DNA of 6,045 bases from positions 1 through 6,045 of the forward strand of contig QNYP01000104.1 in the NCBI GenBank assembly GCA_003978675.1, read 5' to 3'. The position numbers and the translations under genes were made by a program. Under the pieces are notes generated by a model. It had not been told where the DNA came from, did no database searches, and worked only from the letters and a program-made list of their open reading frames with translations. Source of the stretch: Hydrogenothermus sp. Its GTDB lineage: Bacteria; Aquificota; Aquificia; Aquificales; Hydrogenothermaceae. Of the stretch, positions 1 through 5,896 are shown piece after piece. Every line of letters begins with the position of its first letter. The stretch's first letter is position 1.

Positions 1-149
1 GCAAGTTTTTCTGGATTTATAACATTAGCAGGAGTGTTTACTAAATCTCTTGAAAAGTTTTGAGCTTCCGCTAATATTTTTCCTAACTTAGCTTTTTCTT
101 CAGCCTTAGCTTTATTTTTTCTTGAAACCCTTAGAATTAGAGTTTTTAC
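1..149. repeat. Left fold-back arm: inverted copy of 577-725
   Basis: The reverse complement of these 149 bases is identical to 577-725; position 1 pairs with 725 and position 149 with 577, and base 150 no longer matches. On the minus strand the arm repeats an internal pepA segment, including its NTPANVINPEKLA motif. The arms are separated by 427 bp of unique pepA sequence (150-576). The sequence before base 150 is therefore not the true upstream region of pepA. The most likely cause is a fold-back chimera made during DNA amplification. Confidence 0.95.
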
Positions 150-729
150 AACAAATAAAGTAGATGCCTTATTTATTCCTATATTCAAAGAAACAAAAAA
201 ATTTGAAGAAGATCTTCAAAAGCTAGATAATGCTTTAAATGGTGGAATATCTAAGCTAAAAAAACAACAAAAATTTGATGGTTCAATAGGTAAAACTTTA
301 GCTGTTCCAACCTTTGGTAATTTAAAAGCAGAATATATTGTTTTAATCGGTGCAGGTTCTAAAAAAGATGCAGATTTAGACATAGCAAGAAGAGTTGCTT
401 CTTCTGCAGTTAGATTTTCTAAAAATATTAACGCTTCAAAAATTTTAATAGATGTAAATTCCTTTGCTTCTCAAACTAAAGAAAATGAAGATGAAGTATC
501 ACAGGCTTTTGTAGAAGGTGCAATCTTAGGCGGATATAAATTCGACAAATATAAATCTAAAAAAGATGATTTTGAAGTAAAAACTCTAATTCTAAGGGTT
601 TCAAGAAAAAATAAAGCTAAGGCTGAAGAAAAAGCTAAGTTAGGAAAAATATTAGCGGAAGCTCAAAACTTTTCAAGAGATTTAGTAAACACTCCTGCTA
701 ATGTTATAAATCCAGAAAAACTTGCTTAG
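150..729 (+). pseudogene. pepA: Leucyl aminopeptidase, N-terminal part (start missing, frame broken)
   Basis: This open stretch encodes about 192 residues of the N-terminal domain of a peptidase M17 leucyl aminopeptidase. It begins TTNKVDALFIPIFKE and ends with the family's NTPANVINPEKLA segment, which precedes the catalytic domain. It then meets TAG at 727-729. The rest of the protein continues one frame over, from GCA at 729 (AKEYGFEVKIYDEE). The first roughly ten codons and the ribosome-binding site are absent because sequence to the left of base 150 is the inverted arm. In this frame the arm contains a TGA at 61-63 and no usable start codon. Joined with the downstream part the protein would be about 484 residues plus the missing start, close to the usual PepA size of about 500. 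The break looks like a one-base loss, probably technical, since it touches the edge of the repeat at 725. Confidence 0.85.
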
Positions 730-782
730 CAAAAGAATATGGATTTGAAGTCAAAATATATGACGAAGAAGAATGCGAAAAA

Positions 783-1607
783 ATGGGAATGGGAGCTTAT
801 CTTGCAGTAGCAAGAGGAAGTGCAAATCCACCAAGGTTTATACATTTAATTTACAAAGGGAAAAACCCTAAAGAGAAAGTTGCCCTTGTTGGTAAAGGTT
901 TAACATTTGATAGTGGTGGTTTAAATATAAAACCTGGAGACTATATGAGATGGATGAAAGCAGATAAATCCGGAGCTTGTGCAGTTTTAGGGATATTTAA
1001 AGCACTGGGAGAACTAAAACCTGAAGGTATAGAGGTTCATGGAATTATTGCAGCAGCAGAAAATATGCCAGATGGTAAATCTTACAGACCGGATGACATA
1101 TTAACAGCTAAAAATGGTGTAACTATAGAGGTTGGAAATACAGATGCAGAAGGAAGATTAACACTAGCAGACGCATTATGCTATGCATCAGAACAAAACC
1201 CAGACTTAATTATAGACATGGCGACTTTAACTGGAGCCTGTGTTGTTGCCCTTGGAGAATATACTGCAGGGGTAATGGGAAATAATCAAAAAGCAATAAA
1301 TGAAGTTTTAGAAACTTCCAAAAAAACTGGTGAGTGGATGTGGCAACTACCATTTAACGATATGTTAAGAGAAGATATAAAACCTCCTAACGCAGATGTT
1401 TATAATATCGGAAAATCAAGATATGGTGGTGCTATTACTGCAGGATTATTCCTTGAAAAATTTGTTCCTGAAAAAACACCTTGGGTTCATATAGACATAG
1501 CAGGACCTGCTCATACAACATCTGGTTGGTATTACCATCCTAAAGGTGGAACAGGTTTTCCTGTCAGAACTATAACTACCTTATTGCTTAAAAAATCAGA
1601 AAATTAA
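783..1607 (+). CDS. pepA: Leucyl aminopeptidase, catalytic domain (3' part of frameshifted pepA)
   Basis: This is the M17 family catalytic domain, a cytosolic enzyme using two metal ions to release N-terminal amino acids from peptides. Numbered from the ATG at 783, the signature residues are present: K38 and D43 in VGKGLTFDSGG, K50, D61 in MKADKSG, and D121, E123 and R125 in the family signature NTDAEGRL. Their spacing closely follows E. coli PepA (K270, D275, K282, D293, D352, E354, R356), so the active site looks intact. The ATG at 783 is an internal methionine, not the natural start. The reading frame carries homologous sequence back to 729, and the N-terminal domain sits in another frame at 150-726. 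I see no separate ribosome-binding site for 783. The gene ends TAA and is followed directly by a hairpin terminator. Confidence 0.93.
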   Translation: MGMGAYLAVARGSANPPRFIHLIYKGKNPKEKVALVGKGLTFDSGGLNIKPGDYMRWMKADKSGACAVLGIFKALGELKPEGIEVHGIIAAAENMPDGKSYRPDDILTAKNGVTIEVGNTDAEGRLTLADALCYASEQNPDLIIDMATLTGACVVALGEYTAGVMGNNQKAINEVLETSKKTGEWMWQLPFNDMLREDIKPPNADVYNIGKSRYGGAITAGLFLEKFVPEKTPWVHIDIAGPAHTTSGWYYHPKGGTGFPVRTITTLLLKKSEN

Positions 1608-1612
1608 AATGT

Positions 1613-1633
1613 GAGGGCTTTCTGCCCTCTTTT
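1613..1633. terminator. Bidirectional terminator between pepA and the CDF gene
   Basis: GAGGGC (1613-1618) pairs perfectly with GCCCTC (1624-1629) around a TTTCT loop, and TTTT follows at 1630-1633. It begins six bases after the pepA stop. On the other strand the stem is followed by ACATTTT, so it can also end the convergent CDF transcript, whose stop codon (1632-1634) overlaps the T run. Confidence 0.85.
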
Positions 1634-2549
1634 AATGTTTTACTTCACATTTAAAATTTTTCGTTTCAAACTGAACAGTAATATGGTTTATTCCAAACTG
1701 GGAAAGTTTTTTTTCTAAATCTTTTATTAAATTTTCAAGTTGTGAAATCTCTTTATTTTCTACAACAATATGCCCTGTAAGATATATATCTTTTGAGGAT
1801 AATGCCCATATATGAATATCATGGATGTCTATAATCTCTGGGAAAGTTCTAATTTCATTTATAACTAAATTATGATTAAATTCTTCGGGAATTCCTTCCA
1901 TAAGTATACGAAGGCTCTTTTTAAAAACAGGTGTAGTCTCTTTTAAAATATAAATAGAAAATATAATTGATAAAACAGGGTCTATCCAGTAAATAGAAAA
2001 TAAATACATAGCTATTCCACCAATTACAACTCCTAAAGAAATAACAGCATCACTCAAAAGATGTAAATATGCAGATTTTATATTAAGGTCTTCTTCATCA
2101 TGATGATGACACTCGCTATGATGATTATGGTTATGGGAATGAAAACCAAGTAAATATGCAGAAATAGAATTAATAACAAAAGCAATAGCTCCAACGATTA
2201 TCACAATAACACTTTCAACAGGTTGAGGGGAAAAAAGCCTTTCTATACCTGTTATGATTATTAGAATAATAGCTCCTATTAAAACTGCCGAATTTACAAA
2301 TCCAGCAATACTTTCTGCTCTTTTATACCCAAAGGTCATCTTTGGAGTAGGCTTCTTTGCCATAAAAACAATAGCTACATAAGCAATAATTAAAGAAACT
2401 ACATCCTGAAAATTATGAATAGCATCTGTAATAAGGGATATAGAATGACTATAAATTCCTGCTATTATTTGAGATATTACTATAATGAGGTTTAATACGA
2501 TAGTAATAAAGAGTATATTTTTTTTGTTTTTTATACTCTCTATATGCAA
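1632..2549 (-). CDS. Cation diffusion facilitator (zinc-type efflux transporter, CzcD/ZitB-like)
   Basis: A 305-residue inner-membrane CDF transporter, expected to export zinc or a similar divalent metal in exchange for protons. About six membrane segments fill residues 12-207. The metal site of the family is present as H45-x3-D49 (DAIHNFQD) in segment 2 and H163-x3-D167 (HLLSD) in segment 5, the HD-HD set typical of zinc-preferring members. A histidine-rich loop at residues 137-150 (HSHNHNHHSECHHH) lies between segments 4 and 5, as in ZnT/CzcD proteins. The cytoplasmic C-terminal domain follows from about residue 210, with the conserved DIHIW and HITVQFE strands and a cysteine near the end (C301). 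The start is a TTG at 2549-2547, supported by AGGAG at 2561-2557 seven bases upstream. The gene stands alone, convergent with pepA. The substrate is inferred from motifs. Confidence 0.93.
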   Translation of the reverse strand: MHIESIKNKKNILFITIVLNLIIVISQIIAGIYSHSISLITDAIHNFQDVVSLIIAYVAIVFMAKKPTPKMTFGYKRAESIAGFVNSAVLIGAIILIIITGIERLFSPQPVESVIVIIVGAIAFVINSISAYLLGFHSHNHNHHSECHHHDEEDLNIKSAYLHLLSDAVISLGVVIGGIAMYLFSIYWIDPVLSIIFSIYILKETTPVFKKSLRILMEGIPEEFNHNLVINEIRTFPEIIDIHDIHIWALSSKDIYLTGHIVVENKEISQLENLIKDLEKKLSQFGINHITVQFETKNFKCEVKH

Positions 2550-2556
2550 AACTATA

Positions 2557-2561
2557 CTCCT
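2557..2561 (-). promoter_or_regulatory. Ribosome-binding site deciding the TTG start of the CDF gene
   Basis: On the minus strand AGGAG lies seven bases before TTG at 2549. No ATG upstream in frame competes, and the next residues (HIESIKNKK) lead straight into the first membrane segment, so TTG is the likely start. Confidence 0.75.
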
Positions 2562-2583
2562 AAATTTTAAGCTACCAAATAAA

Positions 2584-2611
2584 AGTATAATACAAAATCA
2601 AACCATGAAAA
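2584..2611 (-). promoter_or_regulatory. Possible sigma-70-type promoter of the CDF gene
   Basis: The minus strand reads TATACT at 2589-2584 as a candidate -10 box. A TTTTCA (2611-2606) lies 16 bp upstream and matches the -35 consensus at four of six positions. The distance to the TTG start is about 35 bases. The background is very AT-rich, so chance matches are common and this is weak. The 135-bp gap 2550-2684 shows no gene and no clear terminator for the upstream tmRNA. Confidence 0.25.
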
Positions 2612-2684
2612 TTATTTAAAATGTAAACTTGATAAAAGAAAATGGTTTTAACTATAGGGAGAAATTTTTTTAGCCAGATATTAA

Positions 2685-3032
2685 TGGAGGCGAGGGGAAT
2701 CGAACCCCTGTCCGAGAACGGCCGTTGCATGGGCTTTCTACAGGCTTAGCCTGTGTTTGATTTTCACCTGTGGCGACCCCACAGGCAGGGTATCCACAGG
2801 CAAGCCCTGTAAAAGTTCGGAAGATGCCTACAGGGCGGTTAGCATCTTCCTATCCCGTGTGTCTGTCGCCCTTCCTAAGTCCACGGGCAAACTTAGGAGG
2901 ACGTCGCTGCGTTAATTAAGCAGCGAGAGCGATTTCGCGTTCGGGAATTGTTGTTGTTTGGTTTTTTACGGAGTATCCTTCTCCGGCCTGCTTACCCAGC
3001 GTAACCGTTCCCGTCGAACCCGAATCGCCCCC
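2685..3032 (-). ncRNA. ssrA: tmRNA (transfer-messenger RNA)
   Basis: One-piece tmRNA of 348 nt that rescues stalled ribosomes by adding a degradation tag. The 5' end on the minus strand reads GGGGGCGATTCGGGTTCGAC, the classic tmRNA start. The 3' end carries the T arm AGGGG-TTCGATT-CCCCT and the acceptor strand TCGCCTCC, which pairs with GGGGGCGA (one G-U), followed by discriminator A at 2685. The 3' CCA is not encoded (the next bases are TTA), so it must be added enzymatically. The mRNA-like part (2916-2969) encodes a tag ending ALAA then TAA. GC-rich complementary stretches between the tag and the 3' end fit the pseudoknots. G+C is more than half, against a strongly AT-rich background, as expected for structured RNA in a thermophile. 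It lies 38 bp downstream of the YeiH-family gene on the same strand; no convincing promoter is visible directly upstream. Confidence 0.97.
2916..2969 (-). other. ssrA: tmRNA tag-peptide reading frame
   Basis: Read on the minus strand within the tmRNA, the frame that ends GCT CTC GCT GCT TAA encodes VKNQTTTIPEREIALAA. The ALAA end is the usual protease recognition end of ssrA tags. The exact resume codon cannot be fixed by eye: GTA (V) at 2969 or the following AAA are the candidates, and neither is the common alanine or glycine codon. The mature tag would be about 16-17 residues after the alanine carried by the tmRNA. Confidence 0.7.
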
Positions 3033-3070
3033 ATATTCAGTTGTTGAATAAATATATTTCAAATTTTATT

Positions 3071-4090
3071 TTAAGCAAGTATATTATGAACCAATTTTAC
3101 AGCAATAACTCCTCCTACAAGTAAGAATACAAAAAGAACTGCAGCTGCATAAATAGGTTTCATCCCTACACCTTTTACTTTATTTATATTGGTTTCCATA
3201 CCCATAGCAGCCATAGCTACAGTTAATAAAAATCCATCTATGTAATTTATAGTTGAAACCACATTAGAAGGAATAATATTTAATGAATTAATCCCAACCA
3301 TAGCTATAAATCCAAAAACAAAATAAGGAATAGGTATATCTTTTAGAGTTGTTCCTGTTCCATGAGTTGCTTGTTTTTTTGCTAAATAAAAGCTTAATAT
3401 TATTAAAAGAGGAGCAAGCATCATAACTCTTGTTAATTTTGCAATGGTAGCAGTATTACCTGCAGGTTCTGATATTGCAAATCCTGCAGCTACAACTTGA
3501 GCAACTTCATGGACAGAAGCACCAACCCATATACCGTAAAGAATATCATTAAACCCAGGTAAAAGTCCCGCTTTATAAATAAGAGGGTATATAAACATAG
3601 AAATAGTTCCAAAAATTGTTACTGTTGCTACAGCCATTGCTGCATGATGCATTTCTGCCTTAACTACAGGAGCAGTAGCTAATACAGCAGACGCTCCACA
3701 TATAGAACTACCAGAGGAAATTAGATAAGACATCTTATCATCAAGACCAAAAATCCTTTTAGAAACCCAAACCCCAAGTAAAAATGTTCCAACTAGCATT
3801 ATTGTATCTACTATTAAACCAATTAAACCTACTTCCATTACATTTTGAAAAGTTAACCTAAAACCTAAAAATACTATAGCAATTCTTAAAATTTTCTTTA
3901 AAGCAAAAGTTATACCCGGCTTGAAACTTTCTGGAAACTTAAAAATATTTCCAATTATAACCCCTATTAATATTGCTAAAATTAATGAGCTAAAATGTAG
4001 TGTATTTTGAATAAAATCAGTACTTGCCAATAACATAGATAAAATAGCTATTGCTAAAGGAACAAAAATTCCCGGAAATATATTTGCCAT
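3071..4090 (-). CDS. YeiH/UPF0324-family membrane protein (putative sulfate exporter)
   Basis: A 339-residue polytopic inner-membrane protein of the UPF0324/YeiH family (Pfam Cons_hypoth698), often annotated as a putative sulfate exporter. About ten hydrophobic segments are visible. Family signatures are SGSSICGASAVLA (residues 126-138), WVGASVHEVAQVVAAG (188-203), KLTRVMMLAP (218-227) and AMAAMGMETN (292-301), so it is full length and apparently intact. The ATG at 4090 has AGGAG at 4100-4096, five bases upstream. The ribosome-binding site lies inside a 12-bp palindrome (4097-4108), and a longer AT palindrome sits further upstream, so regulation is plausible. It ends 38 bp before ssrA. The transport activity is a family label more than a proven function; sulfate or sulfite export would suit a sulfur-oxidising host, but that is inference. 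Confidence 0.92.
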   Translation of the reverse strand: MANIFPGIFVPLAIAILSMLLASTDFIQNTLHFSSLILAILIGVIIGNIFKFPESFKPGITFALKKILRIAIVFLGFRLTFQNVMEVGLIGLIVDTIMLVGTFLLGVWVSKRIFGLDDKMSYLISSGSSICGASAVLATAPVVKAEMHHAAMAVATVTIFGTISMFIYPLIYKAGLLPGFNDILYGIWVGASVHEVAQVVAAGFAISEPAGNTATIAKLTRVMMLAPLLIILSFYLAKKQATHGTGTTLKDIPIPYFVFGFIAMVGINSLNIIPSNVVSTINYIDGFLLTVAMAAMGMETNINKVKGVGMKPIYAAAVLFVFLLVGGVIAVKLVHNILA

Positions 4091-4096
4091 TTTTTC

Positions 4097-4108
4097 TCCT
4101 AATTAGGA
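4097..4108. promoter_or_regulatory. 12-bp palindrome over the YeiH ribosome-binding site
   Basis: TCCTAATTAGGA is a perfect palindrome that contains four of the five bases of the AGGAG ribosome-binding site for the gene starting at 4090. It could be an operator half-overlapping the leader, or simply chance in AT-rich DNA. Confidence 0.3.
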
Positions 4109-4158
4109 TTTATAAGTAGGAATTAATATAGGATATATTAGAAAATATTTCATTTGAA

Positions 4159-4182
4159 TTTTTTTATACTAGTATAAAAAAA
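4159..4182. promoter_or_regulatory. 24-bp perfect AT palindrome upstream of the YeiH gene
   Basis: TTTTTTTATACT is followed directly by its exact reverse complement. The outer flanks CATTT (4151-4155) and AAATG (4184-4188) also pair, with a small internal mismatch, giving an imperfect inverted repeat of 38 bp. It lies about 70 bp upstream of the YeiH-family start codon and just beyond the terminator of the SCP2-like gene. It may be an operator with core TATACTAGTATA. Its A/T tracts could also serve as the distal U tract of the terminator. Confidence 0.45.
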
Positions 4183-4208
4183 GAAATGAATAAGGGCGAA
4201 AGCCCTCT
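4176..4208 (-). terminator. Terminator after the SCP2-like gene
   Basis: On the minus strand AGGGC (4206-4202) pairs with GCCCT (4197-4193) around a four-base TTTC loop, 18 bases after the stop codon. The next bases are TATTCATTTC and then seven Ts (4182-4176), so the T run is offset and the terminator is a little imperfect. The stem and loop sequence closely resemble the pepA terminator. Confidence 0.65.
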
Positions 4209-4224
4209 AAGGAAAAAATTCGAA

Positions 4225-4719
4225 TTACGGACATGCGTCTGTATGAGGAACTTTACCAAGATTTAAAAGAAACGCTTTAAAAGGTCCCATATTTTGCATA
4301 GCTTCTATCTTAGAACCTTTAAAAGTCATTTTTGTCATAATACCCATACCCATAAATCCAAATTCTCCATCTGCAAGTTCTTTCCACTTTTCAGTAGTTG
4401 TATACATTAGAAAGTCTGGATTTGGATCAACAGCTTTTCCTCCATATATACAAACAGCTTTTCCATCTTTATTAACTATGTGGACTTCTATAGCTTTTTC
4501 CTGTCCTCCACAATCTGTTCTATAAAATTGAATACTTCTGTATTCTTTTCCTTCTCTAACATTTTTAGACCATTTTGCTAGCCCTTCTGTGAGTTCATCA
4601 GTTTTGTTCCATAAATCACAGAATTCTTTAGCATATTCAGGAGACATAAATGCAGGCTGAGCAAAGGAAATTCCAGCAAATGAAACTAATCCTGCTATAG
4701 TTAATGCAATCTTTTTCAT
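4225..4719 (-). CDS. Exported small protein with an SCP2 sterol-carrier-like core
   Basis: A 164-residue protein beginning MKKIALTIAGLVSFAGISFA, a clear Sec signal peptide with likely cleavage between A20 and Q21, so the mature protein is probably periplasmic. The start is ATG at 4719, with AGGAGG at 4731-4726 six bases upstream; the longer frame to 4776 adds only GC-rich leader. The mature part resembles the SCP2 sterol-transfer fold. A hydrophilic beta region is followed by NPDFLMYTTTEKWKELADGE (residues 100-119), then MTKMTFKGSKIEAM (128-141) and a hydrophobic C-terminal helix (FKAFLLNLG). This matches the SCP2 pattern of a D-x-hydrophobic strand, a helix, and a K-x-KG segment. Four cysteines (34, 70, 90, 163) could form disulfides. 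It lies 66 bp downstream of the FadL-like gene on the same strand, suggesting joint handling of a lipid or hydrophobic compound. The family call is by eye; it could be an unrelated lineage-specific protein. Confidence 0.8.
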   Translation of the reverse strand: MKKIALTIAGLVSFAGISFAQPAFMSPEYAKEFCDLWNKTDELTEGLAKWSKNVREGKEYRSIQFYRTDCGGQEKAIEVHIVNKDGKAVCIYGGKAVDPNPDFLMYTTTEKWKELADGEFGFMGMGIMTKMTFKGSKIEAMQNMGPFKAFLLNLGKVPHTDACP

Positions 4720-4725
4720 TCTATT

Positions 4726-4731
4726 CCTCCT
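4726..4731 (-). promoter_or_regulatory. Strong ribosome-binding site fixing the SCP2-like start
   Basis: AGGAGG on the minus strand lies six bases before ATG at 4719. It selects the signal-peptide start over the longer in-frame ATG at 4776, which falls at the inter-gene hairpin. Confidence 0.85.
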
Positions 4732-4751
4732 ATCTTCCTTAAATCTTTGCA

Positions 4752-4771
4752 GGGAGGCCCCCACACCTCCC
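4752..4771 (-). other. GC-rich hairpin between the FadL-like and SCP2-like genes
   Basis: GGGAGG (4752-4757) and CCTCCC (4766-4771) form a perfect six-pair stem around an eight-base loop. On the minus strand no T run follows, so it is not a standard terminator. It may act as an mRNA processing or stability element, or reduce read-through between the two genes. Confidence 0.5.
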
Positions 4772-4785
4772 CTCAAGCTTTCTTA

Positions 4786-5748
4786 TTAGAAATTCCAGTC
4801 TAAACCAATACCTATAGATGTTTGAGTCATTTCGGATTTTACTACAGTTGTTCCACCATTTACAAACTTAACATCGGCTTTAGGAGAGTAAACAAAAGAA
4901 ACATTTAAAGTAAAGTGTTTAGTAAATTGATATCCCCCACCAAATGTAAAGTGATGCTCTGCTACAGCAGGAAATCCTACTACATTAAAGAATGCATTTT
5001 GAAATCTAGGATCCGTATTAGGAACGCCAGGTAAATATATATCATCTAAAGGAGATTTTCCATAATTATATCCAGCTCTTAATGCTAATTTGTCTATTTT
5101 ATATTCACCACCAAGAGCAAACACCCATTGATCATCCCATCCAAAATCCTTATATCCTTTAGCGTCTGACCAGTTTATCCATCTTATATCTAAACCAACT
5201 TTTAAGTTTGGCATAGGTTTTACACCAACACCAATTGCAAACTCTTGAGGTTGAGTAAGTTTTAAATCTCTATATTGTCCTGAAACTACTTGAACATTTT
5301 TATAAGTCATAGCAATCTCTGATGTATACTCGGCACCTACAGATATCATACCTAAATCATAACCAATACCCACCTGGGCTCCTAATCCATAGTCTTGAGA
5401 AGCACCTTTAGCTAAATCTAATGAACCCCATGCTAAATGTAAAGAACCACCTAATGAAAACCCAGGCATTACTTCATAAGAAATAGCAGGTATAATTCTC
5501 ATAAACTGAAAGTTTGTATATAAGTTGTTTAAATTAGGGTCTTTATCTCTGTAATCTACTCCCATACCAGAAACACCGAATGCACCAATACCAATTGTAA
5601 GTTGATCATTAATTTTGTTTACTATAGCTACTTCTGGAATTGTAAAAGTATCAGAATCTGATGTTTCTTTTACATTTGCTGTAGGAACAGAAGCCTTTAC
5701 ATCAGGCATAAATAGAATTCCGCCAAAGCTAACATTAAAACCATCTTC
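4786..5748 (-). CDS. FadL/OmpP1-type outer-membrane transporter (main readable part)
   Basis: A beta-barrel outer-membrane protein of the FadL/OmpP1/TodX family, which takes up long-chain fatty acids or other hydrophobic compounds. The open frame covers 320 residues. The first ATG is at 5709, but it is internal (GGILFMPDVKAS), and homologous sequence EDGFNVSFGGILF extends to 5748. Visible traits are alternating hydrophobic/polar barrel strands, many glycines and aromatics, LKVGLDIRWINWSD in the middle, LALRAGYNYGKSPLDD, HHFTFGGGYQF, and a C-terminal phenylalanine (GLDWNF) typical of outer-membrane insertion. It ends in tandem TAA TAA. An in-frame TGA at 5749-5751 separates it from its own N-terminus in the same frame. 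With that part the protein would be about 370 residues plus the missing start, within the family range. The substrate is unknown. Confidence 0.88.
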   Translation of the reverse strand, partial: EDGFNVSFGGILFMPDVKASVPTANVKETSDSDTFTIPEVAIVNKINDQLTIGIGAFGVSGMGVDYRDKDPNLNNLYTNFQFMRIIPAISYEVMPGFSLGGSLHLAWGSLDLAKGASQDYGLGAQVGIGYDLGMISVGAEYTSEIAMTYKNVQVVSGQYRDLKLTQPQEFAIGVGVKPMPNLKVGLDIRWINWSDAKGYKDFGWDDQWVFALGGEYKIDKLALRAGYNYGKSPLDDIYLPGVPNTDPRFQNAFFNVVGFPAVAEHHFTFGGGYQFTKHFTLNVSFVYSPKADVKFVNGGTTVVKSEMTQTSIGIGLDWNF

Positions 5749-5896
5749 TCATGCTGGGTTTCTAAATACTGCATCAGTTGCTCCAACTTCCATACCAACA
5801 CCAATACCACCCATTGCTCTTGAAGCTGGAGATACACCAATAAGATTTACTCCATTAGTTGCAAATGCAGCTGTTGAGAAAATAGCCGATGTAAGT
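5749..5896 (-). pseudogene. N-terminal fragment of the FadL-like gene, cut by TGA and missing its start
   Basis: In the same frame as the barrel, 48 codons from 5895 to 5752 read LTSAIFSTAAFA (the end of a signal peptide, with cleavage expected after AFA). Then come TNGVNLIGVSPASRAMGG, IGVGMEVGATDA and VFRNPA. The NPA motif is the hallmark of FadL N-termini, which plug the barrel. The next codon is TGA (5751-5749). The first codons, start and ribosome-binding site lie beyond 5896, where the sequence switches into the inverted arm. The stop touches the arm edge at 5749, so an assembly or amplification error is more likely than a genuine pseudogene. Confidence 0.8.

Noticed and set aside
1..725. 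Invertible (phase-variable) segment switching pepA and FadL expression
   Set aside because: No recombinase or site is present, the arms lie inside coding sequence, both sets stop at the contig ends with identical length, and inversion of the spacers would destroy the genes.
2628..2657. Plus-strand promoter-like boxes TTGATA and TATAGG in front of the tmRNA region
   Set aside because: No plus-strand gene follows, the tmRNA lies on the other strand, and such matches are frequent in AT-rich DNA.
4720..4776. Longer SCP2-like protein starting at the ATG at 4776
   Set aside because: The extension is charged, lies in front of a clear signal peptide and crosses the GC-rich hairpin, while the ATG at 4719 has an ideal ribosome-binding site.
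5749..5751. TGA read as an amino acid: glycine as in SR1/Gracilibacteria (FadL often has NPAG), tryptophan, or selenocysteine
   Set aside because: It is the only in-frame TGA in well over a thousand codons, tryptophan is written TGG throughout, the gene set does not fit those lineages, and the site lies at a repeat boundary. All intact genes end TAA, so stop usage alone could not decide it.
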